Position numbers and translations under genes: made by a program
Shown: one piece after another, positions 29,345-42,690 of the stretch
Layout: each line of letters begins with the position of its first letter
How positions within the stretch are numbered: position 1 is the stretch's first letter
From: Pithys albifrons albifrons
Taxonomy: Eukaryota; Chordata; Aves; Passeriformes; Thamnophilidae
Reading direction: 5' to 3'
Length of the DNA stretch: 64,000 nt
Assembly (NCBI RefSeq): GCF_047495875.1
Contig: NC_092497.1
Coordinates: forward strand, 1,159,437 to 1,223,436
Notes under the pieces: generated by a model
Told to the model about the DNA's origin: nothing
Databases searched by the model: none
The model's input: only the letters and a program-made list of their open reading frames with translations

Positions 29345-31072
29345 GCTTTTACAAACAAGCTGAAGGTGTCGGACTGGCAGCCAGGGGTTTGTTTTGCAGA
29401 GAAGACCTTTGTTAGCCTGAACTGAGCTGAACCCCCCGCTCTGCAGGCTGCGGGATGCAGCAATAAAAGTTTCCTGTCATTGCCCCTTCCCAGCAAAAAT
29501 AGCTGAGAGTCAGTTTCTTTTGGGGGGAGATGGGTTTTGGAGGGGATGTGCTGAAGTAGCTCCCCAGCAGGAAGTCATGGAAAGGGAGATTATGGACAGT
29601 CTCTGCCCACAGCCCATGAATTTAAGCCACAGCTGATTTCAAAAGGCACCAGGACGGGCTGAGCCACTGCTGCAAGCACAGAAATCCCTGTGCAGAAAGT
29701 GGGGTGAAACTGATCTCCAAAAGTAAATTCAGATCTCAAAAAGTAAATATCAGCATAAAGACAGACCTTAAGGACTGGCTGACAGAGCTCCTCCTGCCTG
29801 CAAGCCTGTCTTTGCCATTATAATTTCCCTCACAGCACTAAATATTAACAGAGTGTATAATTGGGGAGTAAGTCTTAAGTAAAGAAACAAAAATCAGCAT
29901 TTTCACTTATAGCCTGGCAGGCTGAGGTGTTATGAAGAAAGCAATCATCTACAAACCATTTATCTTCCTAGTTTTGTAGGAATGGTTGGTATTCTGGGGG
30001 AAATACTTTGAATGAGAATGAAAGGACAAGTTCTGATGTTTGATTTAAAGTGAAATATAAAGAAATTAAAAAACCCCAAACACCAAAGAAACCACCTTGC
30101 CAAACCCCACCTTTTTTATACATAGTGTTTCCATTTTTGCTGCTTGTTACTTCTCTATTTTAATTTAATATAAAAGTGATAGTTTCACAGTAAGAATGAA
30201 AGTGTTCTGAATCAAACTGATACCACCTGTATGCTGTTTGTTGCAGAACAAAGTGTTATTAAAATCAGCAATGGCTGATATTTTATTAAAGGTGACCTAG
30301 AAAGTAACTTGTCAGAACGAGGATGTTCCCATAGACATTCCAACCATCACAGACATCCCTGATTATGATATTCTACACTATCCTTCACCATATTGATATT
30401 AAAATCAAGGGATTCCAGTTGAACACAGGATTTTAAAATGGCAATAAGCTGGAAATTTCACAGTCAGCTTTGGCAAGCAGTTGGGAAAAAAAGAAAACTA
30501 TCTAACCCAGTAACAAATTGATAGTCTCAAGGGAGGTTCTTGCCCTGGATAAATTGGTTGGATTTTCTGTGTTTTAGTCTGAAATTGGTTTAGGAAACAT
30601 GGTGGGAAAACAACAGGTTTCACACTGATTTATTTATTGTATGTTTAGCAGCATGTAAGGTCTATGGTTTGTGCTGGAGTGTTAATATTTAGTAAAAAAA
30701 GGATCTTTACATTTCCCCTTATCCATCAGACATCAACAATGTTAAGATAAAATTGCCTTCTGCACATCAGCCTATGCATCTGAAAATCTCTCTTTTTAGT
30801 GTTCTTCCTGATAGAATAAACAACTTGTCAGCTCTTGTACTTTCCAGAACTCGTTCTCTTCCATTAAGCTTCATTTTTCTAGAGGTGGCTGAAAACATGG
30901 AAAATGCTCCCTAGGATTGCTAAAGAGGACACAGAGGCTTCTCTGGCACTTTGGTGTTGCTGACTCACTTCCAGCTTGTGATAATCTATTTCTGCCACAG
31001 GAACCACTTCCGAGTCAGCTGTTCCCCATCCCCTTCTCCTGATTATTCCTGCCCAGGTGGGCAACCCTGCAG
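29345..31072. other. Intergenic, no gene seen
   Basis: AT-rich single-copy sequence. No reading frame, splice pattern, RNA gene or clear repeat recognised. Confidence 0.65.
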
Positions 31073-31785
31073 ATGTCATGGAATCACAGAACCCTGGAAT
31101 GGTTTGGATTGGAAGGGAGCTTAAAGATCATCCAGTTCCACCCCCTGCCATGGGCAGGGACACCTTCCACTAGCCCAGGTTGCTCCAAGCCCTGTCCAGC
31201 CTGGCCTTGGACACTTCCAGGGATCCAGGGACAGCCACAGCTTCTCTGCCCAACCTGTGTCAGGGCCTGCCCACCCTCACAAACAGCAATTCCTTCCCAA
31301 TATCCCATCTCACCATGCCCTCTGGCACTGGGAAGCCATTCTCTGTGTCCTGTCCCTCCATGCCTTGTCCCCAGTCCCTCTCCAGCTCTCCTGGAGCCCC
31401 TTTAGGCACTGGCAGGGGTTCTCAGGTGTCCCTGGAGCCCCTTTAGGCACTGGCAGAGGCTCTCAGGTGTCCCTGGAGCCTTCTCTTCTCCAGGTGAGCC
31501 CCCCCAGCTCTCCCACCTGTCCCAGAGCAGAGGGGCTCCAGAATCATGGAATGGTTTGGGTTAGGAGGGACCTTAAAGCTTCCACCCCCTGACACGGGCA
31601 GGGACACCTTCTACTAGCCCAGGTTATTCCAGCCTGGCCTTGGAGACTCCCAGGGATCCAGGGACAGCCACAGCTTCTCTGCCCAACCTATACCAGGGCC
31701 TGCCCACCCTCACAAACAGCAATTCCTTCACAAAATCCCATCTAACCCTGCCCTCTGGCACTGGGAACTCCTCATTCCCCCTTGG
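31073..31785 (-). mobile_element. Tandem CR1 pieces (antisense)
   Basis: Starts ATGGAATCACAGAACCCTGG and runs through the CR1 3' body. A short duplication of GGAGCCCCTTTAGGCACTGG follows (31387 and 31437). A second copy begins at ATCATGGAATGGTTTGGGTT near 31543. Confidence 0.9.
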
Positions 31786-32430
31786 CCTGTCACTGCAGGC
31801 CCTCATCCTTTCTGCACCACATCAGATTTTTCAGCCCTTTCCTCCAAATCCTCAAGATCATTTGTAAACTCCATCCCTGTCCCAGTCCTATCCCTCCCCA
31901 CTGCCATGTGCTCTCCAGATATAAATTCCCTATTATCTCCTCCAGGTTATTGCTGAAATTTAAACCCACTAAGGGTGGGTGCTCCAGCCCTGGTGACACC
32001 AAACCACGAGTGAAGGATCCTGGGACAGGAATTGTTCCAGACAGGCCATGGAAATGAAGCTGCTGTGGGGTGCAGGGACATGTTAAAAGCTTTATCATAT
32101 GATATTTACAGCTTCTTTCCCCACAAAGCCTGCTACCCTTCAGAGAAAGAAATGAGATTAACATGAAACCATTTGCCCTTGACAAATTTATGTTGGCTGG
32201 TTTTCATCTCCGTATTTTCTCTTACTTGTTCATGAATGATTTCCCAGTTACATATTCCATGGTCCCTTTGATGTTGTTTATCAGGGATTGAAGTTAATTG
32301 GCTTGTAATTTCTAAGCCCTTCTTTTTTTCTTTTTTTTTTCTTTAAATGGAGCCTGTGTTCCCCCTTTCTCAGTGTGCCAGCACCTCACCTCCTGCCCAA
32401 AACCCCCACTGCAAACAGCTCTGAGATGGC

Positions 32431-33355
32431 TGGTGTCTTACTATGAGGGAAAACCCAAAACGTTTACCAAAAAGCAGAGGAAAGGATTCCACCACAATAA
32501 TCACTCACTCCTTATTAAATTTAAGAAAAGGAACTTTAATTAGAAAATGGGTATAAGAGGGATAACTGTTCTTAACTACTATATACATGGATATAGATAT
32601 AACTGTAAACAGACTAGAGCAAATTACTCCCCCAGCACCAAATGGAAAAACAAAAGAGAACAACCCCCATACGTAGATTCCTCCTGGATCAGTTATATTT
32701 TTGGACAGTGTCAGTGTCGCACCTTGGCTGGCTGCGAGGTGAATTCTCAGTCTTTTCCCAGAGAGGCAGAAACGAGCGGGGAGCATTCAATGAACTCTCT
32801 CTGTCCTTTGTTCCAAACGAAGAAGGAATAAAGCTGGGAGTGGAGGAAATGGTGATAGTTCCCAGGAATCTCCTTGCAGTCCAAATCGGTCCCCAGGTAG
32901 AGGGAAATAAACAGGTCTGCAGTGTCCTGAAGCAGCTGTGTCTCTCCTCTCTTCTCTCTCTCTCCAAAGCTCAGGGTGCCCAGAGATGGAGAGGGAAAAG
33001 CAAAGAGCAGAGTCAGAAAAAGAGACCTCACCAGCAAGAAGTGGCTTCTTTTCTGCAGCTGCCCAAAGAAAAACCCCCCAAAAAGTCAAAGCAGCACATA
33101 GGGAAGAAAGAAAAACTTCTCCCCACCCCCAGGTGCTGGGGTTCTGTTTTCTCACCTCCACCCAACCATTAAGCTTGAATCTAAAAGTCATCAGCCATCT
33201 TTTGTCTTCACTCCTGGGACTCCAAGCCTAAACCTTTTGTGTTGGTATGGTGAGAAAAATTCTCTGAGTGGGCTTCTCCCAACACCACCTTCCTGTGTTT
33301 GAACCTTTAACAGCTGGAAACACTTTTCAAGTCCTCTGGGATAAAGCCCATCACA
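32431..33355 (-). mobile_element. Probable solo ERV LTR, minus orientation
   Basis: On the minus strand a 925-bp block starts TGTGATGGGCTTTATCCC and ends GTAAGACACCA, with TG...CA ends. It becomes AT-rich toward the end, with AATTAAAG and TTAATAAGG near 32530. No coding regions flank it. Family not identified and no target duplication confirmed. Confidence 0.5.
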
Positions 33356-33359
33356 CCAA

Positions 33360-34795
33360 GTTCATCTGAGAACCATCAGTTTCTAAAACCTCGCTGTAAT
33401 CTGTCCTTTCCTCATTCTCCCATTGACTCTAACCCTTTCCCCTGCTTTCTGCTCTGCCAGCTGCTGATTGTGCTGGGATGTTCTGGTCACTGGTGCTGCA
33501 ATGGGGACAGAAAATCAGCCTGCTGTGCTTGGCATGAGAGGATGATGCAGAGGCATCTTTATGGTACATGACCTTGTTTCTTGGAATCATTTCCGTTGAA
33601 CGCACTCATGTAAAAGTAACAGGAAGGGACATTTACATTCAGCAGAGTCAGTTTTCTAGCTAAAAACATGAAATAATCTTCTTCTGACATCACAAAATTG
33701 GCAAAAGCAAAGCTTGAAAAACTCAACTCAAATACTTTCAGTTCCTCTTTAAACATTCCAGCTGGGTTACACGTTCAGTTCTTGTCCCAGGCGTGAAAAA
33801 AAATGTGTTTTCCAGCAACAAATATTCACATGTTCTCACTTTTAATACAGAGAAATTGTTCCTGCCTGGAGTTGGACTAGGAGGGGAAGGACTCTGCATG
33901 GCTCTCTATCCCACACCAGCAGAGAGCCCACCAAGGAGAGCTGAGGGGGATCAGCTCCTGAGGCAGGAGAGTAGGAAACAACCACAGGCAGCTTACAGAA
34001 ATAAATGCAGTTTTAGCAGCTGGATCCACCAAACTTTGTATATCCACTGGTGAGGCAGTCCCTAAGATAAACTGTCCATGATCTCCTCATGCTGTGATTA
34101 TTCTCCCCTCTGTCATGTTGTGTTCCTTTTTTGTGGTTACTCTCTGCTCTTTCATGGCTGAGGGAGGGTAGGAAGGATAAAAACATCTCTACTCACCCAT
34201 GAGTGTGGAGAAAAGAGAGCAGCTGATCCTCCCTAGGGTGATTTAGGGTGAAAAAGAGCATTTGTCTCATGGCACCTGGCTCTGATGTGAACAGAGATGG
34301 ACTCTGACCTTTGCACTTTGTACATCTGAAGCACACACAGCATGACCTGTGCACACAGCTGACACTGCCTGCCAAGGCCAAAGGCAGACCTGCCCCATCA
34401 ACCCCTTCATTTATTCACTCAGAAAGTCCACAGAGCTCTTTTCAGACTCCAACTCAAAATTCTCAGCCTTCTCATGAAGCTGAGTTGAATAAATATTAAG
34501 AATTACCTACATTTTATGAGCCAATGCTAGAAATTTGCTGCCATTAAATTCCATGGAGAGATACAAGTGTGGAACAGAAACACGTGCTGTATCACAGACA
34601 CTCCCAAGGAATGCTGAGTCAACGGTGCTTAAACCTCCATGGTGAGACATTGTGGGACTCTTGGGCTGCAGAACTCAGTACCAGAATGAATTTAAATTAA
34701 TCACAACGGTGAGAGGTGAGAGACAAGATGTGAGACTGTTTTCTCAGGGAAAACTGCATGAGATGCACAAAACCTGCATTTATGTTGTGAGCTCC
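33360..34795. other. Intergenic, no gene seen
   Basis: Single-copy sequence without recognisable exon or repeat. Confidence 0.6.
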
Positions 34796-34799
34796 CAGC

Positions 34800-36065
34800 A
34801 CAAGGACATGAACACACTGGAGTGAGTCCAGAGGAGGCCCCAGAGCTGCTCCAGGGCTGGAGCCCCTCTGCTCTGGAGCCAGGCTGGGAGAGCTGGGGGG
34901 GCTCACCTGGAGAAGAGAAGGCTCCAGGGACACCTGAGGGCCCCTGCCAGTGCCTAAAGGGGCTCCAGGAGAGCTGGAGAGGGACTGGGGACAAGGCATG
35001 GAGGGACAGGACACAGGGAATGGCTTCCCAGTGCCAGAGGGCAGGGTGAGATGGGATATTGGGAAGGAATTGCTGTTTGTGAGGGTGGGCAGGCCCTGAC
35101 ACAGGTTGGGCAGAGAAGCTGTGACTGCCCCTGGATCCCTGGAAGTGTCCAAGGCCAGGTTGAAATAACCTGGATTGGTGGAAGGTGTCCCTGCCCATGG
35201 CAGGGGGTGGAAGCTTTAAGGTCCCTCCTAACCCAAACCATTCTATGATTCTGGAGTCCCTCTGCTCTGGAGCCAGGCTGGGAGAGCTGGGGGGCTCACC
35301 TGGAGAAGAGAAGGCTCCAGGGACACCTGAGAGCCCCTGCCAGTGCCTAAAGGGGCTCCAGGAGAGCTGGAGAGGGACTGGGGACAAGGCATGGAGGGAC
35401 AGGACACAGGGAATGGCTTCCCAGTGCCAGAGGGCAGGGTGAGATGGGATATTGGGAAGGAATTGCTGTTTGTGAAGGTGGGCAGGCCCTGACACAGGTT
35501 GGGCAGAGAAGCTGTGTCTGCCCCTGGATCCCTGGAAGTGTCCAAGGCCAGGCTGGAATAACCTGGGCTAGTGGAAGGTGTCCCTGCCCATGGCAGGGGG
35601 TGGAAGCTTTAAGGTCCTTCCTAACCCAAACCATTCTATGATTCTGGAGCCCCTCTGCTCTGGAGCCAGGCTGGGAGAGCTGGGTGAGCTCACCTGGAGA
35701 AGAGAAGGCTCCAGGGACACCTGAGAGCCCCTGCCAGTGCCCAAAGGGGCTCCAGGAGAGCTGGAGAGGGACTGGGGACAAGGCATGGAGGGACAGGACA
35801 CAGGGAATGGCTTCCCAGTGCCAGAGGGCAGGGTTAGATGGGATATTGGGGAGGAGGTGCTGGGTGTGAGGATGGGCAGGCCCTGGCACAGGTTGGGCAG
35901 AGAAGCTGTGGCTGCCCCTGGATCCCTGGAAGTGTCCAAGGCCAGGCTGGACAGGGCTTGGAGCAACCTGGGATGGTGGAAGCTGTCCCTGCCAATGGCA
36001 GGGGGTGAAATGAGATGATCTTTAAGGACCCTTCCAACCCAAATCCTTCTTGGATTTTGGGATTC
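34800..36065 (+). mobile_element. Three head-to-tail CR1 units of about 394 bp
   Basis: CTCTGCTCTGGAGCCAGGCT starts at 34866, 35260 and 35653, so the periods are 394 and 393 bp. Each unit runs to a CCATTCT tail and restarts directly. The third ends in GGATTTTGGGATTCCTGC near 36065. Minus-strand frames of 264 and 189 codons are repeat translation. Confidence 0.93.
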
Positions 36066-36069
36066 CTGC

Positions 36070-37130
36070 TGTAGCTGGACCTCTGTGGCTCTGCACCGAG
36101 ACCCTGTGCTGGCTGGCAGGCATTGCCTGTGACCCACAGCTGAAGGAAAGGTTTTATGTGTAACTTGAATCTTTAAAGCACATTGGTAAGTTCTGAGCTG
36201 TGCTACTCATGCAGAGCACGGCACTGGAGGCACATTCCTGTGACTCTCCTGTTCCTGCTTCTGACTCAGCCAGTCATGTGGATCTGAGCAAACAGTAAAT
36301 CCTTCAAAAAACCCTCTCAGAATAAAAGTCCCAAAAAGACATGAAAAACTAGGGTTGTGGTTTCCCTAATCAAGGACTTTGAAAACTGCCTGGAGGAAGG
36401 ATCAGAAGAAAGCATGGCTGGAGGAACTTGAGATGATGTGGAGTGTGACCAGTGAGGAAATCCCAGGGGAATTCAGAACCAGAGAGGAACTGGCAGCTTC
36501 TGAGAGCCCCAGCATGGGAAGCCCAGTACAGGAGGATGTTTGATCCTGCAGAAAGAAAGGGCCTGGTGTGCCTAAACACTGGGTCATGCAGCCACCACAA
36601 TCCCACACCAAAGGAATTGGCAGCCTCTGTACAAAAAATTGCATTTTATGAGGGGTGGGGAGGACTTTGATTCCCTAAAATTGAGTTAATTTTTCTTCTA
36701 GAGGATGAAGTTAAAGGTTTCTTCTGTAAAAAGACAAAACTGTTCATCAGTTGATATCAGTCAGCTTCTCATACTTCCTTGAAGAGCAGAAAGGCCCTTC
36801 TGTCCATGCCGTATTTTCCCACCACAGATTTTGCTCCTCAAAAGGGCCCTGCTTTGTTGAGTTGCTCCATATCATCATATGGGGCCATCCTTTCTCCACC
36901 CATTTCTAGCCCTCCCCTCATCCCAACATCAGTTTTCCTGACCCTGAGCCAAGGCAGATCCCACCTGAGGAGCCACATCACCCTGTGTCAGGGGCGGGAA
37001 AGCAGAGGTGGCTCCATCCCTTTGTGTGTCCTGCTCTACAACACCCAACACCGTTTGAAACCTCATCCCACCCAACACTCTGACTTCTTGTCACACGAGT
37101 GGGCATTTTTCCTGTAAAGTTGTGGTTTTT
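36070..37130. other. Intergenic, no gene seen
   Basis: Single-copy sequence. No supported feature. Confidence 0.6.
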
Positions 37131-37131
37131 C

Positions 37132-37310
37132 TGGAAGGAAAGCAGCAGTTGTGGCTGCCCCATCCCTGGAAGTGTCCAAGGCCAGGTTGGATGGGCTTGG
37201 AGCAGCCTTGGATGGTGGAAGGTGTCCCTGCCCATGGCAGGGGAGTGGACTGGAGGATTTTTAAGGTCCTTTCCAGCTCAAACCATTCTGAGTTTCTATG
37301 GTTTTATGAA
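37132..37310 (+). mobile_element. CR1 LINE 3' fragment
   Basis: GGAAGTGTCCAAGGCCAGGT, CCCATGGCAGGGGAGTGGAC, ending TTTCTATGGTTTTATG. Confidence 0.88.
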
Positions 37311-38440
37311 AGTTTCTTGGTTGTTCCTCAGAAAGAGGTTTCAGGAAGGAGAATTCAAGCTGGCAAATGCAGGACAGACCATATCCTACTTATATCCTGT
37401 ATCTTATCTCCCATCTTTGTCTCTCTGTTTCTCTCTGTCATATATTCTGCATCTTATATATATACTCAGTGAGGAAAGCCAGTGACCAGGATCCCCTTTG
37501 ACATCTATGTTAAGGAGAATCTGTTCTTTCATGTAACATTAATGTAAAATAACTCAAAGTGACAAGCCATCTTTAATGTCTTTGGACTAAAAGCAGCTTT
37601 TTCATGAGGAAGTATTTTCAAAGCTGGTGGAGGGACTTCACAAAACCCATGAATAGAGGGTTTAGAGGACCCACACACACCTGCTTATTTTCAGATTTCA
37701 AACAGATGGCAGTGCTGCACGTTTGTACACTGTTTATTCCACATAAAACTGATCTCTGTTAAGACTAAGGCAAGATTTCCTATTAAACACCCCATAAAAT
37801 ACAAGGCAAAAGAATAATGTACCAAGAAATTCAGACCTTCGTCCACTGAAATACAAGTTTTCAGGGGAAAAGCCACAGTTGGCTGCTGTTAGAAGTTGTT
37901 TCTCTCTCCCAAACATCTCAAAGACTTGAGCACAATACAATGACAACCTCTACTGAAATACTCCCAAGAGATTCCAGTTCAAGCACTACCGTGGTGGTGT
38001 GACACGTAGTCCATGCAAGGATCCCACTACTGGCACCTGATGTAGTTTTCTGTTGGAAGAGAACAAACTTCACAGCCAGATTAAACACTGACCTTTCTTC
38101 CCTGACATAATTTTTTTTTCAATTTATCAGCCAAGTCCAGATTATGTGGAAGAAAGCAAAGTTCCTGGCAATGTGTGTGTGTGTGTTCCAGGGCTTCAAA
38201 GCTTCAGCAACAGCTTTTTCTTGTGACTACTTTGTGTGCACTGGGCTTGAAGCAATAACTGATCTACAGCCAATGTTTTAGTTCCCATTATCCTCCAGCC
38301 TGGGCAGCTCTGGAGTCTGTCCACCAGCAGGACATGCACTACAGGAGGTCTCTGTGCAGGAGGTGACAGTTGTGACCAGGGAGCTAAAGCCATGGGTTCA
38401 CACACCTCCATCACTTGTAATTAAACTCAGTTTTCCTCCA
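37311..38440. other. Intergenic, no gene seen
   Basis: AT-rich, with a short (TG)n tract at 38172-38186. No exon recognised. Confidence 0.6.
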
Positions 38441-38441
38441 A

Positions 38442-38850
38442 TTGAATCATAGAAAGATGTGGGTTGGAAGGAACCTTAAATCTTACTTTGTTCCAACCCT
38501 CTGCCATGTGCAGGGACACCTTCCACTAGCCCAGGTTGCTCCAAGCCCTGTGTCCAACCTGGTGCTGGACACTTCCAGGGATCCAGGGACAACCACAGCT
38601 TCTCTGCCCAACCTGTGCCAGGGCCTGCCCACCCTCCCAGCCAGCACCTCCTTCCCAGTATCCCATCTAAACCTGCCCTCTGGCACTGGGAAGCCATTCC
38701 CTGTGTCCTGTCCCTCCATGCCTTGTCCCCAGTCTGTCTCCAGCTCTCCTGGAGCCCCTTTAGGCACTGGCAGGGGCTCTCAGGTGTCCCTGGAGCCTTC
38801 TCTTCTCCGGGTGAGCCCTCCAGCTCTCCCAGTCTGGCTCCACAGGACAA
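38442..38850 (-). mobile_element. CR1 LINE fragment (antisense)
   Basis: TTGAATCATAGAAAGATGTG, GTTGCTCCAAGCCCTGTGTC, GGAGCCTTCTCTTCTCCGGG. Confidence 0.9.
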
Positions 38851-38878
38851 GACTCATTAACCCAAACCTTTTCACTGC

Positions 38879-38949
38879 TGTACCAGGCTGTTCCCATTGG
38901 GTGTACCAGGCTGTTCCCACTGGGTGTACCAGGCTGTTCCCACTGGGTG
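38879..38949. repeat. Three tandem 23-bp units
   Basis: TGTACCAGGCTGTTCCCA with CTGGG or TTGGG, repeated at a spacing of 23 bp (38881, 38904, 38927). Confidence 0.9.
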
Positions 38950-39109
38950 TTACCAGCACTTCATTAAGAGGGCACCCAGGGCTGTGCTTGGTGGGTCCCT
39001 GACTGAGGCACAGCAGGGACAGGGCCTGTGTTGTGTGTCAGCACTGAGGACCTGCAACCCCAAAGCTCCACACCCACACAGACGGGCTGGGGCTGAGGTG
39101 GGACCTGCT

Positions 39110-39660
39110 GCAGAACTGGGGTGGGATGAGGCCACACCTTTAGTACTGTGTTCAGTTCTGGGCCCCTCAGTTCAGAAAGGATATTGAGGTGCTGGAGCGA
39201 GTCCAAAGAAGTGCAACAAGGTTGGTGAAGGGACTGGAGCACAAGGGCTGTGGGGAGAGGCTGAGGGAGCTGGGGGTGTTTAGCCTGGAGAAGAGGAGGC
39301 TCAGAGGTGACCTCAGCACTGTCTGGAACTGCCTGAAGGGAAGTTCTGGCCAGCTGGGGGTTGGTCTCTTCTCCCAGGCACTCAGCAATAGGACAAGGGG
39401 GCACGATGGGCTCAAGCTCTGCCAGGGGAAATTGAAGTTGGAGAACAGAAAAAAATTCTTTACAGAGAGAGTAATCAGGGATTGGAATGGGCTGCCCAGA
39501 GAGGGGGTGGATTCCCCATCCCTGGAGGTTTTTCAGCTGAGCTTGGCCGTGGCACTGAGTGCCATGATCTGGTAAAGGGACTGGAGTTGGACCAAGGGTT
39601 GGACTTGATCTTGGAGGTCTTTTCCAACCCAATCGATTCTATGATTCTGTGATTCTATGA
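39110..39660 (+). mobile_element. CR1 LINE, well preserved 3' part
   Basis: GAGGCCACACCTTTAGTACTG, GTTTAGCCTGGAGAAGAGGA, ending CGATTCTATGATTCTGTGAT. Confidence 0.94.
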
Positions 39661-40345
39661 TGTTGTGCTGGAGGGCAGGGAGGCTCTGCAGGGAGACCTC
39701 AATACTCGATACATGGTCCAAGGCAAATGGGGTGAGGGACAACAAGGCCAAATGCTGGTCCTGCCCTTGGGACACACCAACCCACTGCAGCTCCAGGATG
39801 TGGCGGGGTGTTGGAAAACTGGGAAAGGCCCTGGGAGTGCCAGTGGGAGCAGCTGGACATGAGCCCAGGGGTGCCTAGGTGGGCATGAGGCCAATGGATC
39901 AGGAACGGTGTGTCCAGCTGGAGCAGGGAAGGATTGTCCTCTGTGCTGGGAACTGCTGAGATGCCACCTGGAATCCTGGGGGAAGTTCTGGGTCCATCAA
40001 GACGAGACACTGAGGGGCTGGAGGATGTCCAGGGAAGGGAAGGGAGCTGGGAAGGGGCTGCAGCAGCAGGAGTGGCTGAGGGAGCTAGGGGGGTGTGCTC
40101 AGCCTGGAGAAAAGGAGGCTCAGAGGGGACTTTCTCACTCTCTGGAACTCCCTGACAGGAGAGGAGAGCCAGGTGGGGTTGGGCTTTTCTACTGCAGGGA
40201 CAAGAGGAACAGCCTCATGGCTGAGATAGGGGAAATTCAGATTAGTATCAGAAAAAAGTGTCTCACTGTCAGGGTGGTTGTGCACTTGAACAGGCTGTGC
40301 AGTCAGGGTGGTGCAGTGACTGCCCCTGGAGCTGCTCCAGGGTGT
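39661..40345 (+). mobile_element. CR1 LINE, second subfamily, directly downstream
   Basis: GGAGGGCAGGGAGGCTCTGC, GCTCAGCCTGGAGAAAAGGA, CACTTGAACAGGCTGTGCAG. The terminal tail is missing, and the sequence runs toward the minisatellite. Confidence 0.75.
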
Positions 40346-40479
40346 TGGGGTCTGGCACTGGGACATCTGTCCTGGTGGTGTGGGGGTCACAGTGGCAATG
40401 TGGGGTTCAGGGCTGGGCTGGTTGGGCTGGAAGGGCTCCCCCACCTCACTAACCCCAAGAGTCCATGGCTATAGGTGCC

Positions 40480-42690
40480 CCTGGCCCCACTGCCCTCACT
40501 GAGGCTACAGCCATGGTCACTGGGGCCACTGCCACCCTCACTGAGGCCACCACTGTAGTCACTGAGGCCACTGCCGCAGTCACTGGGGCCACCTCTGCCC
40601 CATTGGGGCAGCCACTGCTGAGGCCACTGCCACCACTGTGGCCACCACCACCCTCATCGAGGCCACTGCTGCTGTCACTGAGGCCACCTCGGCCCTCACT
40701 GTGACCACTATCGCTGAGGCCACCGCCACCACTGTGGCCACCTCCCCCCTCATTGAGGCCACTGCCACGGTCACTGAGGCCACCTCGGCCCTCACTGTGG
40801 CCACTATCGCTGAGGCCACTGCCACCACTGTGGCCACCGATACCCTCACTGAGACCACTGCTGTGGTCACTGAGGCCATCGCCTCACTGGGGCCCCTGCC
40901 ACCCTCACTGTGGCCACTGCCCTCACTGGGGCCACTCCTGCCCTCACTGGGGCCACCCCCGCCCTCACTGGGGCCACCCCTGCTGTCACTGAGTCCACTG
41001 CCACCCTCACTGTGGCCACTGCCCTCACTGGGGTCACCCCCATAGTCACTGAGGTCACTACCACCCTCAGTGGGGCCACTGCTGTGGTCACTGAGGCCAC
41101 CTCGGCTCTCACTGGGGCCACCATCGCTGAGGCCACCGCCACCACTAGGGCCACCACCACCCTCACTGAGGCCACTGCTGTGGTCACTGAGGCCACCACC
41201 ACCACTGGGGCCCCTGCCACCCTCACTGTGGCCACTGCCCTCACTGGGGCCACTCCTGCCCTCACTGGGGCCACCCCTGCCCTCACTGGGGCCACCCCCG
41301 CCCTCACTGGGGCCACCCCTGCTGTCACTGAGTCCACTGCCACCCTCACTGTGGCCACTGCCCTCACTGGGGTCACCCCCATAGTCACTGAGGTCACTAC
41401 CACCCTCAGTGGGGCCACTGCTGTGGTCACTGAGGCCACCTCGGCTCTCACTGGGGCCACCATCGCTGAGGCCACCGCCACCACTGGGGCCACCACCACC
41501 CTCACTGAGGCCACTGCTGTGGTCACTGAGGCCACCACCACCACTGGGGCCCCTGCCACCCTCACTGTGGCCACTGCCCTCACTGGGGCCACTGCCACCA
41601 CTGTGGCCACTGCCAACCTCACTGTGGCCACTGCCCTCACTGGGCCCACCCCCGCTGTCACTGAGGCCTCCTCCGCCCTCACTGGGGCCACTCCTGCTGT
41701 CACTGAGGCTGCTGCCACCCTCGCTGGGACGACCTCAGCCCTCACTGGGGCAGCCACCACTGTCACTGTGGCCACCGTCACCCTCACTGGGGCCACCGCC
41801 GCCCTCACTGTGGCCAATGCCCTCACTGGGGTCACCCCTGCCCTGACCTGGGCCACTCCTTCCTTCACTGAGGCCACCACCACCCTCACTGGGGTCACCC
41901 CCACAGTCACTGAGGTCATGGCCACCCTCACTGGGACCACTGCCATGGTCACCACTGTGGCCCCCTCGGCCGTCACTGGGGCTGCCATCGCTGAGGCCAC
42001 CGCCACGACTGAGGCCACCAGCACCCTCACTGAGGCCACTGCTGTGGTCACTGAGGCCACCTCGGCCCTCACTGGGACTGCCATCGCTGAGGCTGCCACC
42101 ACCACTGTGGCCACCACCACCATGGCCACCACCACGCTCACTGAGGCCACTGCTGTGGTCACTGAGGCCACTGCCACCACTGGGGACACTGCCACCCTCA
42201 CTGGGGCCACTGTCGCGGTCACTGAGGCCACTGCCATGGTCACTGAGGCCACTTCAGCCCTCACTGTGGCTACCATCGCTGAGGCCGCCACCACCACTGT
42301 GGCCACCACCACCACCCTCACTGAGGCCACTGCTGTGGTCACTGAGGCCACCGCCACAACTGGGGCCACCGCTGCCATCACTGAGGCCTGCCACCACTGG
42401 GGCCATTGCCACCCTCACTGTGGCCACTGCCCTCACTGGGGCCCACCCCCGGTGTCACTGAGGGCTCTCTCACCATCACTGTGGCCACCCTCGCTGTCAC
42501 TGAGGTCACCCCCGCTGTCACTGAGGCCACTGCCCTCACTGAGGCCACCCCCGGTGTCACTGAGGGCTCTCTCGCCATCACTGTGGCCACCCTCGCTGTC
42601 ACTGAGGTCACCCCCGCTGTCACTGAGGCCACTGCCCTCACTGAGGCCACCCCCGGTGTCACTGAGGTCACCGCCGCCCTCCTCGGGGCC
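40480..42690. repeat. 2.2-kb minisatellite, 18/21-bp units, abutting the CFAP53 promoter
   Basis: Units like CACTGGGGCCACTCCTGCCCT (21 bp) and CACTGTGGCCACTGCCCT (18 bp). Long blocks recur almost unchanged, for example 40905-41120 and 41215-41460. Because units are multiples of three without stops, both strands carry long frames (667 codons plus, 504 codons minus). The Thr/Ala pattern jumps between all three plus frames, which argues against coding. Confidence 0.95.

Noticed and set aside
34697..36137. 264-, 189- and 180-codon minus frames
   Set aside because: Antisense translation of the three CR1 units.
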